Below are positions 31,956 to 41,031 of a stretch of DNA of 64,000 nucleotides, piece by piece. This stretch comes from Campylobacter gracilis (GTDB taxonomy: Bacteria; Campylobacterota; Campylobacteria; Campylobacterales; Campylobacteraceae). The position numbers and the translations under genes are program-made. How positions within the stretch are numbered: the stretch's first letter is position 1; each line of letters starts with the position of its first letter. The DNA lies in the NCBI RefSeq assembly GCF_018374135.1, contig NZ_JAHAFS010000014.1:3394-67393 (forward strand). The letters are read 5' to 3'. The notes under the pieces are model-generated. The model ran no database searches. It was not told where the DNA came from and saw nothing but the letters and a program-made list of their open reading frames with translations.

Positions 31956-33362
31956 ATGGCAAAGACCAGAAAAGAACACGATTTCATCGGTGAATTAGAA
32001 ATTTCCGACGATTTTTACTACGGTGTGCAAACATTTAGGGCACTAGAGAACTTCCATCTAAGCGGACGAACGCTCAAAGACTATCCATTTTTTATCAAAG
32101 CATTTGCACAAATCAAAAAAGCAGCTGCGCTAGCCAATAAAGAGGTCGGAGTCCTAGACGCACAAAAAGCCGATGCGATTGCAAAAGCTTGCGACAGGCT
32201 CATCGCAGGAGAGTTTAGAGATCAATTCGTAGTCGATATGATCCAAGGCGGCGCCGGAACTTCGACGAATATGAATACCAACGAGGTCATTACCAATATA
32301 GCTTTGGAGAGCATGGGACATAAAAAGGGCGAATACCAATACCTCCATCCAAACGACCACACAAATTTGGGTCAAAGTACCAACGATACCTATCCTAGCT
32401 CGATCAAAGTCGCCGCTTACGCCAAGCTAACCGATCTATTAAAAGCTATGGAAAATTTGAAAAAAGAGCTTGAAGTTAAAGCCAAAGAATACAAAGATAT
32501 CATCAAAATGGGAAGGACGGAGCTTGAGGACGCCGTTCCTACTACTCTTGGAAACACCTTCAATGCTTTTGCTACCTACATCAAAACCGATATCGCACTT
32601 ATCAAAGCCGCTAGGGAGTCTATGACTTACCTAAATATGGGTGCTACGGCGATCGGCACGGGTATCAACTGCCACCCTGATTACAAAAACGTAGTCGAGA
32701 AAAAGCTAGGCGAGATCACCGGCGTTAAATTTAAAGCTGCAGAGGATTTCATCGCCGCTACGCAAGACACTGCCGATTTCGTTCACGTTAGCGGCGCGTT
32801 AAAAACAGCAGCCGTCCGCCTAAGTAAAATCGCAAACGACCTACGTCTTATGAACTCCGGTCCTAGATGCGGTCTAGGCGAAATCGAGCTTCCTAAGATG
32901 CAACCGGGCAGCTCCATCATGCCGGGCAAAGTAAATCCGGTCATCGCCGAGGTCGTAGGCGAGGCTTGCTACGAGGTAATCGGCAACGACGTGACTATTA
33001 TGCTTTGCTCCGAACGCGGAGAATTTGAGCTAAATGCGTTCGAGCCCGGCATCGCATATGCGTTATTTAACTCGATCGTGCTTTTAGAAAATGCGATGAA
33101 TACACTAGCTGAAAAAGCTATCAAACACCTAAAGGCAAATCCTGAAGCTTGCTTAAAATCGGTATTAAATTCCGTCGGTATCGTTACTGCATTTAATCCT
33201 TACATCGGTTACGAAAAATCCGCAAGTATCGCCAAAGAGGCACTTCAGACCGGAAAATCTGTCGGCGAAATCTGCTTAGAGCGCGGATATTTGAAAAAAG
33301 AGGAGATCGATAAGATCCTAGAGCCTAAATCTATGCTCAACCCACATATGAGCAAAAAATAG
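31956..33362 (+). CDS. aspA: Aspartate ammonia-lyase
   Basis: A 468-aa fumarase/aspartase-superfamily enzyme. Substrate-binding segments are GGAGTSTNMNTNEV and HPNDHTNLGQSTNDTYPSS, followed by GRTELEDAVP. The flexible loop signature GSSIMPGKVNPV carries the catalytic serine. It converts aspartate to fumarate and ammonia, feeding fumarate respiration and the TCA cycle. Codon use and low RAATTY density fit a highly expressed gene. It lies upstream of dcuA, as in C. jejuni, although here a 290-base gap with a hairpin separates them. Confidence 0.96.
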   Translation: MAKTRKEHDFIGELEISDDFYYGVQTFRALENFHLSGRTLKDYPFFIKAFAQIKKAAALANKEVGVLDAQKADAIAKACDRLIAGEFRDQFVVDMIQGGAGTSTNMNTNEVITNIALESMGHKKGEYQYLHPNDHTNLGQSTNDTYPSSIKVAAYAKLTDLLKAMENLKKELEVKAKEYKDIIKMGRTELEDAVPTTLGNTFNAFATYIKTDIALIKAARESMTYLNMGATAIGTGINCHPDYKNVVEKKLGEITGVKFKAAEDFIAATQDTADFVHVSGALKTAAVRLSKIANDLRLMNSGPRCGLGEIELPKMQPGSSIMPGKVNPVIAEVVGEACYEVIGNDVTIMLCSERGEFELNAFEPGIAYALFNSIVLLENAMNTLAEKAIKHLKANPEACLKSVLNSVGIVTAFNPYIGYEKSASIAKEALQTGKSVGEICLERGYLKKEEIDKILEPKSMLNPHMSKK

Positions 33363-33380
33363 TTCCAAACTAGGTGCGGC

Positions 33381-33419
33381 GCGGAATTTCGTCGGTTAAT
33401 TTAATAGGCGAAATTCCGC
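33381..33419 (+). terminator. Hairpin between aspA and dcuA from paired GAATTT/AAATTC
   Basis: GCGGAATTTCG (33381-33391) and CGAAATTCCGC (33409-33419) are perfect 11-base complements with a 17-base loop, 19 bases after the aspA stop. No T tract follows, so it may be an RNA-stabilising or attenuating hairpin rather than a strict terminator. Confidence 0.5.
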
Positions 33420-33654
33420 AAAGTAGAATTCTATTCTAATATAGATAAGATTGATCGTGCAGAATTCCGTAGATGCAGAATTTCATCAAGTTAGATTTAG
33501 CTTCCGTGGAGTAAAATTCCACTTGCGAAATTTTAGGATAAAATTCCGCATAGAATTCCGACCACTGAATTATAAAGATAATTCGGATTTTACCTGCTGA
33601 GATCTTTAGAATTCTGCGCGCCGTTAAAAAAAATACTTTATAAGGAGTTTTGCA

Positions 33655-34998
33655 ATGGACTTTATGGTGATATTGCAATTTATCGTGTTGCTCGGCGGCA
33701 TCTACCTAGGCGTTAAGCTAGGCGGCATGGGCGTCGGTTATGCAGGCGGCTTAGGCGTTGTCGTCCTAGCCATTTTGGGCATGAAGGTCGATATGAAGGA
33801 TATCCCGATTGACGTTATCCTAATTATCGCATCGGTAATCTCCGCGATTACGGCGCTGCAAGTCGCAGGCGGACTTGATTATTTGGTTCAGGTAGCATCT
33901 AAAATTTTAAGGAAAAATCCTAAGCAGATCAACTTCCTAGCGCCTATCGTTACCTATCTACTTACGATACTTGCGGGCACAGGGCATACTGCGTTTTCTA
34001 TGATCCCGGTTATCGTCGAGGTCGCAAAGACGCAGAATATCAAGCCTTCCGCTCCTCTTGCGCTCTCGGTCGTCTCGTCTCAGGTAGCGATCACTGCGAG
34101 CCCTATTTCGGCGGCATTCGTCGCTATGAGCGGTCTGTGCGAGAAGCTAGGCGTTAGCTATCCTAAGCTTTTGTTTATCTGCATCTCTACTACCTTCGTA
34201 GCTATGATCATCACGGCTTTCATCGTAAATAAATTCTACGATCTCGATCTTTCAAAAGACCCTGTTTACAAAGAGAGACTTTCAAAAGGTCTTGTAGCCG
34301 AGATCAAAGCCGAGGAGTATAAAGAGCCGAAACCTTACGCGAAAAGATCGGTTGCGATATTTGCCGTCGGTGTTTTGATCGTCGTTTGCTATGCGCTTGC
34401 GATCTCAAAGAGCGTCGGCTTGGTAGAAAAACCAATCCTTTCAAGAGATAGCGCGATCATCAGCTTTATGCTAACTATCGGCTTTCTTATCGCTGTTTTG
34501 TGCAAGATCGATACGGGCAAACTGCTCTCTACCAGCACTTTCCAAAGCGGTATGAATGCGTGCATCTGCGTCATCGGTATCGCATGGCTCGGTACGACTT
34601 TCGTAAACGGACATATCGATGCCATCAAAGATGTGGCTAAAAACGTCGTCACGCAGTATCCTTTCGTGCTAGCTATCGCGCTATACTTCCTAAGCTGCTT
34701 GCTATACTCGCAGGCTGCGACTACAAAGGTCATGATGCCTGCCGTTGCCGCCGCGCTTGGAATGACTAGCCCTGAAAATTCCGGTCAAATTTGGATCTTG
34801 GTCGCATCGTTCGCAGCCGTTTCGGGCTTGTTCGTGCTACCTACATATCCTACGACGCTGGGCGCTATCGCGATGGACGATACCGGCACGACGAGGGTCG
34901 GTAAATTCGTATTTAATCACTCGTTTTTTATCCCGGGTACCCTAATGGTAGGTATCTCAGTCGCGCTAGGATTTATCGTAGCTCCTGCGCTGATCTAA
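33655..34998 (+). CDS. dcuA: Anaerobic C4-dicarboxylate transporter
   Basis: A 447-aa polytopic protein of the DcuA/DcuB family. About ten to twelve hydrophobic segments begin with MVILQFIVLLGGIYLGVKLG, and characteristic patches are LAGTGHTAFSMIPVI and SQVAITASPISAAF. It exchanges or takes up aspartate, fumarate and succinate. The aspA neighbour suggests aspartate import coupled to deamination and succinate export, as for C. jejuni DcuA. A DcuB identity cannot be excluded by eye. The ATG at 33655 has AAGGAG upstream. Confidence 0.92.
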   Translation: MDFMVILQFIVLLGGIYLGVKLGGMGVGYAGGLGVVVLAILGMKVDMKDIPIDVILIIASVISAITALQVAGGLDYLVQVASKILRKNPKQINFLAPIVTYLLTILAGTGHTAFSMIPVIVEVAKTQNIKPSAPLALSVVSSQVAITASPISAAFVAMSGLCEKLGVSYPKLLFICISTTFVAMIITAFIVNKFYDLDLSKDPVYKERLSKGLVAEIKAEEYKEPKPYAKRSVAIFAVGVLIVVCYALAISKSVGLVEKPILSRDSAIISFMLTIGFLIAVLCKIDTGKLLSTSTFQSGMNACICVIGIAWLGTTFVNGHIDAIKDVAKNVVTQYPFVLAIALYFLSCLLYSQAATTKVMMPAVAAALGMTSPENSGQIWILVASFAAVSGLFVLPTYPTTLGAIAMDDTGTTRVGKFVFNHSFFIPGTLMVGISVALGFIVAPALI

Positions 34999-35017
34999 GA
35001 TTAGTATTCCTTTCATT

Positions 35018-35043
35018 TGCGCCGAATTTTTCGGCGCATTTTT
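35018..35043 (+). terminator. Intrinsic terminator after dcuA
   Basis: TGCGCCGAA (35018-35026) and TTCGGCGCA (35030-35038) form a perfect nine-base stem with a three-base loop, followed by T5. It is the cleanest intrinsic terminator in the window, 20 bases past the stop codon. The left arm plus loop contain GAATTT. Confidence 0.85.
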
Positions 35044-35281
35044 CATACCATTTAAAATTTTTAATACAATCTAATAGATAAAATTCTATCGATTTTGGGG
35101 TCTGCCATATTTGCTTATAAATTTAACTTCTAATCGCATGCAAAAAACTACAAGTCTTCCGGTAGTATTTGAGTGGAAGTAAAATTTTATTTGAAATTTC
35201 ATACCCATATTATGCTAGATGATAAATCAAAATTTCAGCCAAAAAACATATAATGTAAGAAATTTAAAACAAGGATAAAAT

Positions 35282-35809
35282 ATGAAAAATCTCATCATCA
35301 TCGCTCATCCCGATATGGCAAGCTCACACGCAAACAAGGCGTGGCGCGAGGTAGCCAAAAAGCAAGCGGATAAATTTGATATTCACGAAATTTACGCCGC
35401 TTATCCTAACGGCAAAATAAACGTAGCGCGCGAGCAGGGGTTACTTTTGAGCCACGATAAAATTATCATTCAGTTTCCACTTTATTGGTACAGCTATCCG
35501 CCGCTTTTAAAGCGATGGTTCGACGATGTATTTGCCTACGGCTGGGCTTACGGCAGCACCGGCGACAAGCTAAAAGGTAAAGAATTCGCCCTAGCGATCA
35601 CTATCGGCGACGAGCGAAACAACTATAAAAAAGACGGCACGATCGGATTTGACATAGAAGAAGTTATCACGCCTTTTAAATGCGCGATGAATTTTACAGG
35701 CGCCAAGCTGCTGCCGTGCCACTTTGGCTATGGATTTTCATTTCATCCAGATAGCGAATATATCGCAAAAAGTGCAGAAAAATACGAAGAATTTTTAGCA
35801 AAATTTTAA
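35282..35809 (+). CDS. NAD(P)H oxidoreductase, KefF/YwrO-like flavodoxin fold
   Basis: A 175-aa protein of the flavodoxin_2 family. It starts KNLIIIAHPDMASSHANKAW (FMN phosphate loop) and contains IIQFPLYWYSYPPLLKRWFDDVFAYGWAYG, which forms the flavin and dimer contacts, as in KefF and B. subtilis YwrO. It likely reduces quinones or other electrophiles with NAD(P)H. No potassium antiporter gene is adjacent, so a general detoxification role is more likely. It is a single gene with the RBS ACAAGGATAAAAT. Confidence 0.85.
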   Translation: MKNLIIIAHPDMASSHANKAWREVAKKQADKFDIHEIYAAYPNGKINVAREQGLLLSHDKIIIQFPLYWYSYPPLLKRWFDDVFAYGWAYGSTGDKLKGKEFALAITIGDERNNYKKDGTIGFDIEEVITPFKCAMNFTGAKLLPCHFGYGFSFHPDSEYIAKSAEKYEEFLAKF

Positions 35810-36502
35810 AATTTACAAAGGCAAAATCGCTTTTTTAGTCGCGAAATTTTATTTTAAAAAGTGGCGGATGAAGATCGTCTCGTTTCATCCGTACTGCTTG
35901 GCACGCTTCCTGGATCGCTATTTTTGCGTTGCACACGCAGCTTGCTGAATAATCCCCCACCCTTTTGATCGTAAAATTTTATTCCCTTCTCCTCTCCCCC
36001 TAAATGGGCAAAGTTTACGTTAAAAATTTATACGAAATTTTTCCGTATAGAGCATGCTTTAGTGCAGCCATATAAAAATCAATGAGCATAAAATTTTACC
36101 TAAAAATTTGCACCCGCTCGCAATAATACTCGTATTAAATTTCCACAAGGCGCTAAAAAACTATGCATGCCCACCCGGCTCAAACCCTCCGCTAAATTCA
36201 TAAAACGCTGCGAACTACGCGTTTACCGCTACTGAGCTGTATATGCTGTCATGAGCCCGCCAAGCTCATCCTCATCAATGTCAAAACAACAATCACTCAT
36301 CTTGCTAGAAAGTGCGTCAGCTGGCAGGTATCAAGGAGAGTTACTGCGAAAGCGGTGCAAAATACGATACCTCCGCGCCGAGCTGCTTAGCGCTTGCTGC
36401 TCTGCGCGCGCAAACCCAAGATCCAAAAAGAGATTTAAAGTAAAGTAGCGCCTGCCACCACCCTGCGCGCGTGCAAATAGCTCAAAGAAAAGTTTGCTGC
36501 GC
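35810..36502. other. Non-coding, degenerate region
   Basis: About 700 bases without a credible gene. The short ORFs here (for example 36251-36448) are serine/arginine-rich with no ribosome sites. RAATTY density is lower than in other spacers after about 36130. Confidence 0.45.
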
Positions 36503-36573
36503 TCACTTCGCCACTGAGCGCAATTTGCCTATTGCGCGGCTATTAATGCTTTCAGATTTTAACTTGTTCGCTT

Positions 36574-36760
36574 TTACTTTCCGTCTTTTAAATGCCTGCG
36601 CGCAGCTAGTTGCAAAGACGTATTCGCTGGATATACCTTGTAGCTCGCCCCCATGCCCTCGATAAAAATCCGTCGTAATATTTATGCAGATATTTGACAA
36701 TAGGATCGTTTGGATGTGATCTTTTATACGAAATCTAAAAGCTCTACGTCGATACTGATG
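36574..36760 (-). pseudogene. Possible gene remnant with several frameshifts
   Basis: On the minus strand three frames give protein-like pieces in succession: KMVHISIDVELLDF, then YKRSHPNDPIVKYLHKYYDG, then FIEGMGASYKVYPANTSLQL to LKDGK and a stop. Each change of frame is a single-base shift. The pieces are short, and no start or family can be given. The antisense-looking 107-codon ORF over the same region is less protein-like. Confidence 0.3.
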
Positions 36761-36826
36761 TGCACCATTTTTTGCTCTGCGCGCGCTGCCTACGTCGCTG
36801 CGGTCACAATTTTTCTGATACGACAC

Positions 36827-37288
36827 TTAGAGACAACCTATCGCTAAAACTACCGAAAAGCTTTTAGCCTTGTTTTTTTGCTTTAGAATTTAGTCTCAAT
36901 CAGTTCTTTGCTAATAAACCGACAGAATTTCCATGCTTTGATATAACCCATCCGCGCAGAATTTAGCTAAATTTATTTGGATTCTTAAAAACGTGCCAAC
37001 TTTTCTATCGCGTCTTATTTCAAATAGCAGCAAAATTCTACCGCCACACTGCAAAGAGTTAAATTCTATCAGGCAGATTTATTAAAATTTTTAAGAGTAG
37101 CAAAAGCAGTAATAGATGATTAATGCTTTTCCAAATGGATACCGCTACCATTAAAATTTTAATCAAAAGATACCCATTAAATTTACGCTCTTTAAATTAG
37201 CCAGCAAAAGCTTAAATTTCACAAGGTTTCCTGTGAAAGCAAACCCCGCAATACTTCATTAAGTAGCGCAAAAAAGCCGCTTTAAATT
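36827..37288. other. Non-coding AT-rich region
   Basis: About 460 bases with scattered RAATTY words and short A/T runs. No ORF, RNA or hairpin that I would defend. Confidence 0.4.
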
Positions 37289-37971
37289 TTATCCCGCGAC
37301 GCGATTTACCCAGATCAAAAACTCATCGCTCGGGTTCTCGTTGTCTAGATGCGCGGGAGTGACGAGCTCAAGCGCGGTCTGCGGGATCGTCGTTTTGAAC
37401 GTCTGTGTTACCCACTGCTGAAATTTCACGTTTGGATGCACGATAAAATCGTCATCCTCGCTGTTTGGCGGCGTGCTAAAATCCTCATCCCAGCAGATCT
37501 CATCGTATCCGATCGCGAGCAATCGCAAAAAATCAAGCCCGCTGTTAGCCAAAACACAGGTCATGCTCGAGCCCGAGCCGGAGCCCATGTGCGGGGTCTA
37601 GTCTCACCTGCATCGTCCAGCCATAGCGCGCACATCGAGCCCTCCGAGCCGCTGCCCGCGAGCACGCAAAGCCGCTGCTTGATCTCCGCGGCAAGCTCGC
37701 GATCCTCGCCGTAAAACCAATACCTTAACTCCTCGTCGCGATTTTTCGGCTCATCCGTGAAAAATACGATGTCCATGCCGCCCTCGCGCTCATCGTCGCT
37801 CCAGCTCTGCTGCAGCCGATCTTGCGGGTAGAGATAGCCGCGTCTGCGCCCGCCCGCGTCGTCATAAAAGCCGTTTGCTTCGATCCACGCATAAAGCGTC
37901 TCAAGTTCGCTCGGCACGCGCATGCCCTGCGGTAGCGCCTCGCGCAACTGCGCTAACAATAAATTTTCCAC
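37289..37971 (-). pseudogene. SUKH/SMI1-like protein gene with a frameshift at a G4 run
   Basis: The first frame opens at 37971 (MENLLLAQLREALPQGMRVP, with AAGGAGCGATC upstream) and reads SELETLYAWIEANGFYDD, then LYPQDRL and MCALWLDDAGETRP. It then hits GGGG (37593-37596, C4 on the coding strand), after which it ends prematurely. One base over, the sequence continues PHMGSGSGSSMTCVLANSG, then FLRLLAIGYDEICWDED, to 37289. Joined, this is about 225 residues of an SMI1/KNR4 (SUKH)-like protein, a group with many immunity proteins against polymorphic toxins. No toxin gene is next to it. The break may be decay, a sequencing error or a switchable indel. Confidence 0.65.
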
Positions 37972-38296
37972 GATCGCTCCTTTTGCTAAATTTGCCGCTC
38001 AAATTTTACTCTGTTTCGGCTAAATTTACGGATATTTTTCTAATATCTGCGGCGTTTTACACGTCCCGTCGCCGCAAGCGTAAATCGGACTTTTAAAATT
38101 TAGCCGATTGTGGTTGCGATACGTGCGCGGCGGCGGCGTGAGCGCATATTTGAAAAAAGGGTATGAGAATTTTCAGTAGAAAAATGCGTAAAATTTTACG
38201 ACTTAAATTTTACATCTTGCAATCTCTTTGCTATATTTTTTAGGAATTTTCGGTTTTAAATTTAGCTCGCCGCAAAGAGTGAAATTTTAGCGATAC
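37972..38296. other. Non-coding region
   Basis: About 325 bases upstream of the SUKH-like gene and at the 3' side of the LRR gene. It contains T-rich and AAATTTTA-rich DNA and no supported gene. Confidence 0.4.
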
Positions 38297-39157
38297 CTAT
38301 AAATTTAAAATTTCCCGCGCCTTTTGTTTGCACGCCTCAAATTTTTGTTCAAACTCCGCGCGTCTTTGCAGCTCGTTTTTCGCCCCCATTTTGGTGTATC
38401 CCGAGCCTCGCCCTAGAAAATATACATAGCCGGTATCTTTAAACTCCACCGCAAGCGACATTTGCGCACCCTCTACGCCCTCACAAATAAGCTGCGCAAG
38501 CGCATACTCCTCCAGCGCAAAGGCGTGCGGATACAGGCTTATCTTTTTTAGATTTTTAAGAGCGGCAAGCGGCAAAAGCGCCGGATATGGAGCCTTGCAC
38601 TTCACCCAGGTTAGTTTTAGCACTTCAAGACCGCATAAGCCTTTGAGAAACTCGAAATCTACAATCGGCTGATCCCAATCCAGCGTACCGTTGATACACA
38701 GATATCGTAGCGAGGCTATGCCGCTAAGTCCCGAAAAATCGCTCGCTCTGCGTAAATTTTCAAAATGCGCCGATCTTAAGTTTTTCAGCTCGCGCAGAGG
38801 CGAAAGGGCACAAAATCCCGAGACGTATTCCAAAACGAGCTCCTGCAAAAGCGGCAGCTCGGCGAGAAAATCGATATTTTTTACTTGAGCTCTCGTAATG
38901 CGCAGACGCTTAAGCTGCCCAAGTCTCGGTAGTGCGGCGATCTGCTCCTTGCTCGGAAGATGCAGAGTAAGCTCCTGCAGATCCCCACACTCAAAAATCT
39001 GCTCCCAAAAAGGAGTCTCCGCCCCGATAGTAGCGATCTGCAAGCTTTGCTTATCCGCCACGGGGCCGTTTAGCGCGAATGCGAAACGCTCGCGGTTCGG
39101 CACCATCGCCCAGTAATCGTCCTTTCGATCTAGCAGATCCGCAAAGTGATGTATCAT
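38297..39157 (-). CDS. Leucine-rich-repeat protein
   Basis: A 286-aa protein with no signal peptide. Residues about 55-215 form six or so irregular leucine-rich repeats (LQELTLHLPS, LKRLRITRAQ, LQELVLEYVS, LRYLCINGTL, LEVLKLTWVK, LKKISLYPHA). A C-terminal mixed region and a charged helix follow. LRR domains bind proteins; the partner is unknown. It lies near the SUKH-like gene on the same strand, a setting typical of toxin-immunity accessory genes. I chose the ATG at 39157, seven bases after GGAG, rather than the TTG at 39163. Confidence 0.7.
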   Translation of the reverse strand: MIHHFADLLDRKDDYWAMVPNRERFAFALNGPVADKQSLQIATIGAETPFWEQIFECGDLQELTLHLPSKEQIAALPRLGQLKRLRITRAQVKNIDFLAELPLLQELVLEYVSGFCALSPLRELKNLRSAHFENLRRASDFSGLSGIASLRYLCINGTLDWDQPIVDFEFLKGLCGLEVLKLTWVKCKAPYPALLPLAALKNLKKISLYPHAFALEEYALAQLICEGVEGAQMSLAVEFKDTGYVYFLGRGSGYTKMGAKNELQRRAEFEQKFEACKQKAREILNL

Positions 39158-39163
39158 TTGCAA

Positions 39164-39476
39164 TCTCCGTTTTTAAAATTTTAAAGCGCGTGATTTTATC
39201 GCGCAAGCGGTGACGCTAAATTTAAACCCATCTATCGAGCTCGCAAAACTTCTTTTCAAACTATGCCGCCGTAAAATTTAGGCTCGCCGCGGCTCGGCCC
39301 GCAAATGTCTCCGCCACCGCAATAACTCGCCGCGGTAGTTTGCAAATTTAAGCCCGCCAAATTTAAGCCAGGCGGGCTCTAGTCAAATTTAAGCCGCACA
39401 AGCTTTTGTTAAATCAAGCTCACGCGCTTCGAATTTACAAATTTTGCCGCCGTCTTATAGGGCAGAGAAATTTCGT
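39164..39476. other. Spacer with a GC-rich hairpin
   Basis: No gene is supported; a minus-strand ORF at 39409-39777 is a shadow of the phosphatase. AGCCCGCC (39351-39358) and GGCGGGCT (39371-39378) form an eight-base stem around AAATTTAAGCCA. It may terminate the phosphatase transcript. Confidence 0.4.
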
Positions 39477-40163
39477 CTAAATTCCAAGCTCGGCTCTTAC
39501 GAGTGCTTCGTTTTGCGGCGTCAAAAAGCCCGCGATATCCTGCCACATGGAGTGAAAGCCGTATCCGCCGTCTATCATCTCGCTGCGCGCGGCACCCAGG
39601 CTCCAGTCCTGATAGATCACGCGGTACATCGCCACCACAAGGCCCGTGCGATCGGCTCCGTGATAGCAGTGCATGAGCACGGCGCCCTCCTTTTGGCGCT
39701 CGCGAATGGTGCGCAAGACGTCCGCGATCTGCGCGGGCTTTATCTCCCAGCTTTGAAGCGGCTTGTTCGCGAGCCAAAATTGATCCCCAAACGCCCTTCT
39801 GTCGCCGCCTCTGCTAAAATGGCGCAGATTTACGATGCTTTTGATGCCTAGCTCGTGCAGCTTCGCGGCGTAGCTTCCATCAAGCTGAGCGCTGCGAAAC
39901 AGCAGCTCGTCCACGCGGTAGAAATTTTTCGCTTCGTCGATGAGGGTTGCTTTTTGCGATGAGTTTGGGTTTATGCTGCGCGCTGCGGTATCTGCGCTTT
40001 TAAAATGTGCGTTTTGAAATTTGGCGTCTTTTGCGTCCGCGAGATTTTGCTCCGCGCCGCTCGTTTTTCTAAAATTTATGGAATTTGCTTCTGTCGCAAG
40101 CTCCGCATTCATGCCGGTCGCAAAGAAAAATGCGACCGCTAGCGCAAGGGTTTTAAATTTCAA
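39477..40163 (-). CDS. Periplasmic tyrosine/dual-specificity phosphatase
   Basis: A 228-aa protein. A signal peptide (about 20 residues, ending GMNA) is followed by a low-complexity stretch (21-72), then a DSP/PTP-like domain (about 80-228). The catalytic loop is HCYHGADRTG (C166, R172; the CX5R signature), and the general-acid region lies near 120-140. Targets of such exported phosphatases (Siw14/'tyrosine phosphatase family') are usually phosphorylated small molecules or proteins. It starts with TTG at 40163, preceded by AAAGGATGAAAT. The neighbours are unrelated. Confidence 0.82.
   Translation of the reverse strand: MKFKTLALAVAFFFATGMNAELATEANSINFRKTSGAEQNLADAKDAKFQNAHFKSADTAARSINPNSSQKATLIDEAKNFYRVDELLFRSAQLDGSYAAKLHELGIKSIVNLRHFSRGGDRRAFGDQFWLANKPLQSWEIKPAQIADVLRTIRERQKEGAVLMHCYHGADRTGLVVAMYRVIYQDWSLGAARSEMIDGGYGFHSMWQDIAGFLTPQNEALVRAELGI
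39948..40103 (-). repeat. Low-complexity N-terminal spacer of the phosphatase, RAATTY-bearing
   Basis: It codes for residues 21-72 (Ala/Asn/Ser/Lys-rich, e.g. AKDAKFQNAHFKSADTAARS), between the signal peptide and the catalytic domain. Three RAATTY words occur in 156 bases. Its composition is like the inserts in hemA, pta, ispB and the HAD gene. Being terminal, it is weaker evidence for insertion. Confidence 0.4.
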
Positions 40164-40554
40164 ATTTCATCCTTTAAATTTGGCTAAATTTTATGATTTT
40201 TGTAAAATTTGACGCTCGCGGTTAAAATACAAAATAGCAAGCGCGCCTTAATTAACGCAAAATTTGGGCGTCAAGCCCGCCCGAAATCCGCCGCGGGATT
40301 TCGCTGCAATCCCGCAAAGCGCGCCGTAAAAATCAAAATTTCGTTTTAAATTTCCCCGTTCCCGCCCTCGGTATCGCTAGATCAGTACGCGGTAGTTACA
40401 TTGCGTAGTTACATTGCCCCTGTAAATTTACTGAAAATAAATCGTAAAAGGGGTGCGCCCGTTTCCGCGAGCGCTGCCATAAACCTGCTTCGCAGGTGAG
40501 TTTCGTACTCGCCTCTTGCGATACTTACCCGAAATTTTTCTAAATTTTACGCTT
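40164..40554. other. Non-coding region
   Basis: About 390 bases with no ORF or RNA gene. It holds a short tandem (TAGTTACATTGCG then TAGTTACATTGCC, 40389-40416) and some RAATTY words. Confidence 0.4.
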
Positions 40555-41013
40555 TTAGCTTTCGATCAGATCGGTCTGCCAGTTCGCGCCTTGCAGCGTC
40601 GTGTCGAGCTGCCTGATCTGCTTTGCTAGCTCGTCCACCTGCTTTTGCAGCGCCGCGACATCGACCGTGCTTAAAATTTTAATCTCGCTGCGCGAATAAG
40701 CGTCCACTTTTTGCGCGGCAGCTTGCGCGAAAGCCCGCAATGCGCCCGCTTTTAACGTGAGTATGTCGCGCTTGGCGATTAGCTCGGTTAGGCTCTTGCC
40801 GTCCGCTTTTGCGGTGCAGTTGGTTAAATTTATCCGAACGATTAGCCGCTCAAGCTCGCTTGTGAGCGCGTCTAGCTCGGCTAGCAGCGCCTTTGGTTCT
40901 TCGCTAGGATTCTCGCCCTCTTGCACCTTTGCGTTATCTGCGAGTCTTGATTTTAGCTGCTCGATGCGTTTTTGTATATCTGCGCGCAGTATCAGCGCCT
41001 CGGCTAGTTTCAT
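40555..41013 (-). CDS. DIP1984 family protein
   Basis: A 152-aa coiled-coil protein (KLAEALILRADIQKRIEQLK near the start; RIN and TAKADGKSLTELIAKRD in the middle) with no signal or TM. This pattern defines the DIP1984/septicolysin-like family of small cytosolic helical proteins; function unknown. It lies 18 bases downstream of the DUF799 lipoprotein gene on the same strand and may be co-transcribed, though unrelated in localisation. Confidence 0.8.
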   Translation of the reverse strand: MKLAEALILRADIQKRIEQLKSRLADNAKVQEGENPSEEPKALLAELDALTSELERLIVRINLTNCTAKADGKSLTELIAKRDILTLKAGALRAFAQAAAQKVDAYSRSEIKILSTVDVAALQKQVDELAKQIRQLDTTLQGANWQTDLIES

Positions 41014-41031
41014 TTTCGTCCTTTTTAAAAT

